Below are positions 61,851-64,000 of a stretch of DNA of 64,000 bases, piece after piece (the first letter of the stretch is position 1; each line of letters starts with the position of its first letter). Source of the DNA: Symbiodinium natans (taxonomy: Eukaryota; Sar; Dinophyceae; Suessiales; Symbiodiniaceae); assembly GCA_905221605.1 (NCBI GenBank), contig CAJNDS010002267.1, forward strand, positions 1 through 64,000. Reading direction: 5' to 3'. A model generated the notes under the pieces. It worked only from the letters and a program-made list of their open reading frames with translations. It made no database searches and was not told the origin of the DNA. A program made the translations under genes and the position numbers.

Positions 61851-63394
61851 ACCCTAAACACTAAACCCTAAACCCTAAACCCCAAACCCTAAACCCTGAA
61901 CCCCAAACCCCAAACCCTAAACCCTAAACCCGTACTCCTGAGAAATGAAGCCACCCCCCGGCAGTTCCTACCGGGATAGGAAGTGCAGCCGTCACCTCGA
62001 GGCTCTTACATAGGGTTTAGGTTTTAGGGTTTAGGGTTTAGGATTTAGGCTTTAGGGTCTATACAGGGTTTAGGATCTTAGCCCAAGCTTTTTCATGTGC
62101 AGGGAACGAGCTGGAACCTCCGCAGGTATGCGCTCAGGAAAGAATCCGTCCCGCAGACATAGGTGCGGGAGGAGGGGCTCTATAGCTCTACGTGAGGAGT
62201 ACTGAGGGAGTCCTGAACAGTGAGACCCTCAACCCTCCGAACCCTAACTAAACCCTAAAACCTAAACCCTAAACCCTAAATAACCCCATATCCCCTGAAA
62301 CCTCGTCAGTAGTCGCTACCTTAGATGCTGCCAAACGTAAACCCTACAAAGCATAGACCTCCAGACCACACACTATGGCCTGCACACTGATCACAGATGG
62401 GTCAGGGTTTAAGGTTTGGGGTTTGGGGTTTGGGGTTTAGGGTTTAGGGCTTAGGAACTAGAGCCCTAGCGCGTCTCCGACGTTGAATTTCAGCAATGGG
62501 TAGCTCGGCGGCCCTATGCTTCACTTCGTCAATTTTTTGGGTTCTTTCGGGAAGGGGGTTCAAGGGGGGTATGTGACCCAAGGCTCCCTATTACTCCCTA
62601 CTACTCCCTAAGGCTCCCTAAGCTTCCCTAAGGTTCCCTAAGTACCTACCTTCCTTGAGGCCCCCTCCCTTAAGAACCCTATAGCTTAGGGGTTTCAGAA
62701 GCTGGTGGTACCTTGTTGGGGTCCCTACTATAACGGGATCTTACTGCTGTGGGGGTCTAATTTTGGGCCCCCCTATTTTCGTAAACCCCCATTGAGGGTT
62801 TAGGCTTTAGGGCTAACCTTAGACCCTAAACCCTAAACCCTAAACCTTAAACCCTTAAAGGGGGTTGAGAAAGGCTTGGCTGCAAGAAGCTGCAGAGGCA
62901 CGTGCAAAGCAGTGGGACAAGGCAGCCGAGCAATACCCAGAAGCCAACTCAAACGCTGGCCATGCAGGGGTTTAGGGTTTAGGGTTTCGCGTTTAGGGGG
63001 GATTGACTACTATTTTCTTACGAACGCCCCCCAAAATGTGAAGTATTCATCCCTATATGGCCCTTAATTATAAGGAATGGCATTTCTTTGCTGTTTTTTG
63101 GGGAGCTTTTCAGCAAATAGCAGTTGAATCGTAGAAGGGAAACCAGGGCCAGCAGGCTAGCCCTGCCCTTTCGTTTGAGCTAGCAGAATGCTCTCCCGTC
63201 CGTGAGAGGAAGGTCTGGAATACTTACAAGCCAGGCCCCCAAGCGCTTTGGGACCAAAATCTTGAAGTACGATCACGCGCTTAACAATTAGCTTTGATGC
63301 CCGAATGCCCTCGGGTCTACCTGAGGGATCTTAGGGAAGTTACCTGTTCCCTTAGTATGGGGTCTTAAAAGTGGACCCCTTATGTACCCCTTAC

Positions 63395-63501
63395 CCTAAG
63401 GGTCCATGTAGCTAAATAGGGAATACTTGGGCCGTAAAGTACGTGCTATATAAGGAATTTGGGGCCCAAGTATATAATAATAAGGTACATGGACACTTAG
63501 G
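63395..63501. mobile_element. MITE-like element, family 1
   Basis: Near-identical to the 31253 copy. Confidence 0.87.
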
Positions 63502-63813
63502 TTTATATACCCTATTCAAATTAAGGGCCCATACATCAGAACCCTTTAAGAGGCCCATGGCTGGGAGTGACTGAGGAGGGTTTAGGGTTTAGGGTTTAGG
63601 GCTAGGGTTAAGGGAGCTTAGGGAGTTAGGGTTGAGGGGGCTGGGGCGGCTGGGGCGCCTGAGGATTCAGGGTTGAACGCTTCTTTGCCAAGTCAGCCAA
63701 AAACCGACAGAAGAGCCTTAGCGTGAGCCGCCTCGCCCTCTTGGCTGGAATGGCTGGGGCGGGCAGTGCTCAACCCAAATCAGCAGCGACTTGCAGACAC
63801 CTGCAGAGACATG

Positions 63814-64000
63814 GTTTAGGGTTTAGGGTTTAGGGTTTAGGGTTAGGGGTTAGGGTTTAGGGTTTAGGTTTAGGGTTTAGGGTTTATAGGGTTTATAGGG
63901 TTTATAGGGTTTATAGGGTTTATAGGGTTTATAGGGTTTATAGGGTTTATAGGGTTTATAGGGTTTATAGGGTTTATAGGGTTTAGGGTTTAGGGTTTAG
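63814..64000 (+). repeat. Telomeric array with nonamer block, reaching the window edge
   Basis: TTTAGGG units, then about 11 perfect TTTATAGGG nonamers (from about 63884), then TTTAGGG again to the last base. The 3' TTTAGGG orientation would suit a chromosome end, but the window is cut here and the same arrays occur everywhere else. Confidence 0.93.

Larger units (their letters stand above)
60499..64000. other. Telomere-variant-rich right flank
   Basis: Telomeric arrays and octamer/nonamer variants, an inverted-repeat element near 61374-61497 (AGAATAGAGTAGGAACAT / ATGTTCCTACTACATTCT), CCCT-rich stretches (62560-62680) resembling 43857-43930, and a family 1 copy. No gene recognised. Confidence 0.5.

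Noticed and set aside
63884-64000. True telomere at the right edge
   Set aside because: Orientation fits, but the sequence is cut at the window boundary and interstitial arrays of equal length are common here; not decidable.

Overview
This window looks like dinoflagellate nuclear DNA. Three things point there. Reconstructed introns use GC, GT and GA donors with an AG|G acceptor. A ubiquitin-fold protein with 'GDGSVVTWG' repeats, a family expanded in dinoflagellates (Symbiodiniaceae and relatives), is present. The telomere-type heptad TTTAGGG/CCCTAAA is abundant, occurring as hundreds of short interstitial arrays on both strands. The genus cannot be named from this sequence. I found no rRNA, tRNA, CRISPR array or bacterial-type operon.

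The main discovery is a giant split gene on the minus strand. Between 38266 and 3562 there are 24 very short exons (13-87 nt, 1260 nt in total, 420 codons). In exact 5'-3' order and with matching reading phase they rebuild a six-transmembrane voltage-gated cation channel: S1, S2, S3, a seven-charge S4, S5, pore loop, S6, a degenerate plus a canonical EF-hand, a conserved 'VGKLIHDQ' segment and a coiled-coil tail. No single exon is visible as a long ORF. The 23 introns average about 1.4 kb and are packed with interstitial telomeric repeats, inverted-repeat (MITE-like) elements, G/C homopolymers and other satellites. Donors count GC 11, GT 9, GA 3. Neither the start codon nor the stop codon was located with confidence; exon-like segments at 43.1, 44.8, 50.8, 56.6, 59.7 and 60.5 kb (same strand) may be the N-terminal part or another gene.

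A second, complete-looking gene (27881-25944, same strand, 498 codons in 4 exons) sits inside the channel's S5 intron. It encodes an N-terminal ubiquitin-like fold and ten RCC1-like repeats. Two of its three introns are inverted-repeat elements bounded by 3-4 bp direct repeats. One is GA-AG, the other is GC-AG and carries a telomeric array. Removing each restores the repeat consensus exactly. They behave as introner elements, and relatives of one of them are scattered through the window.

Other structure: a roughly 2.7-kb island (14.3-17.05 kb) with inverted (TA)n/poly-C ends that contains a hairpin-bearing satellite and a 16-unit XhoI-palindrome array; an AGCTC satellite next to a 350-bp G-rich block (41.3-42.4 kb); and variant telomere-like minisatellites (TTTGGGG, CCTCTAAA, TTTATAGGG). 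At 8244-8346 a telomeric tract is flanked by a 28-bp duplication of a splice acceptor plus exon edge, a direct snapshot of how telomeric DNA entered and lengthened an intron. Nearly all long ORFs in this window are artefacts of stop-free repeats.
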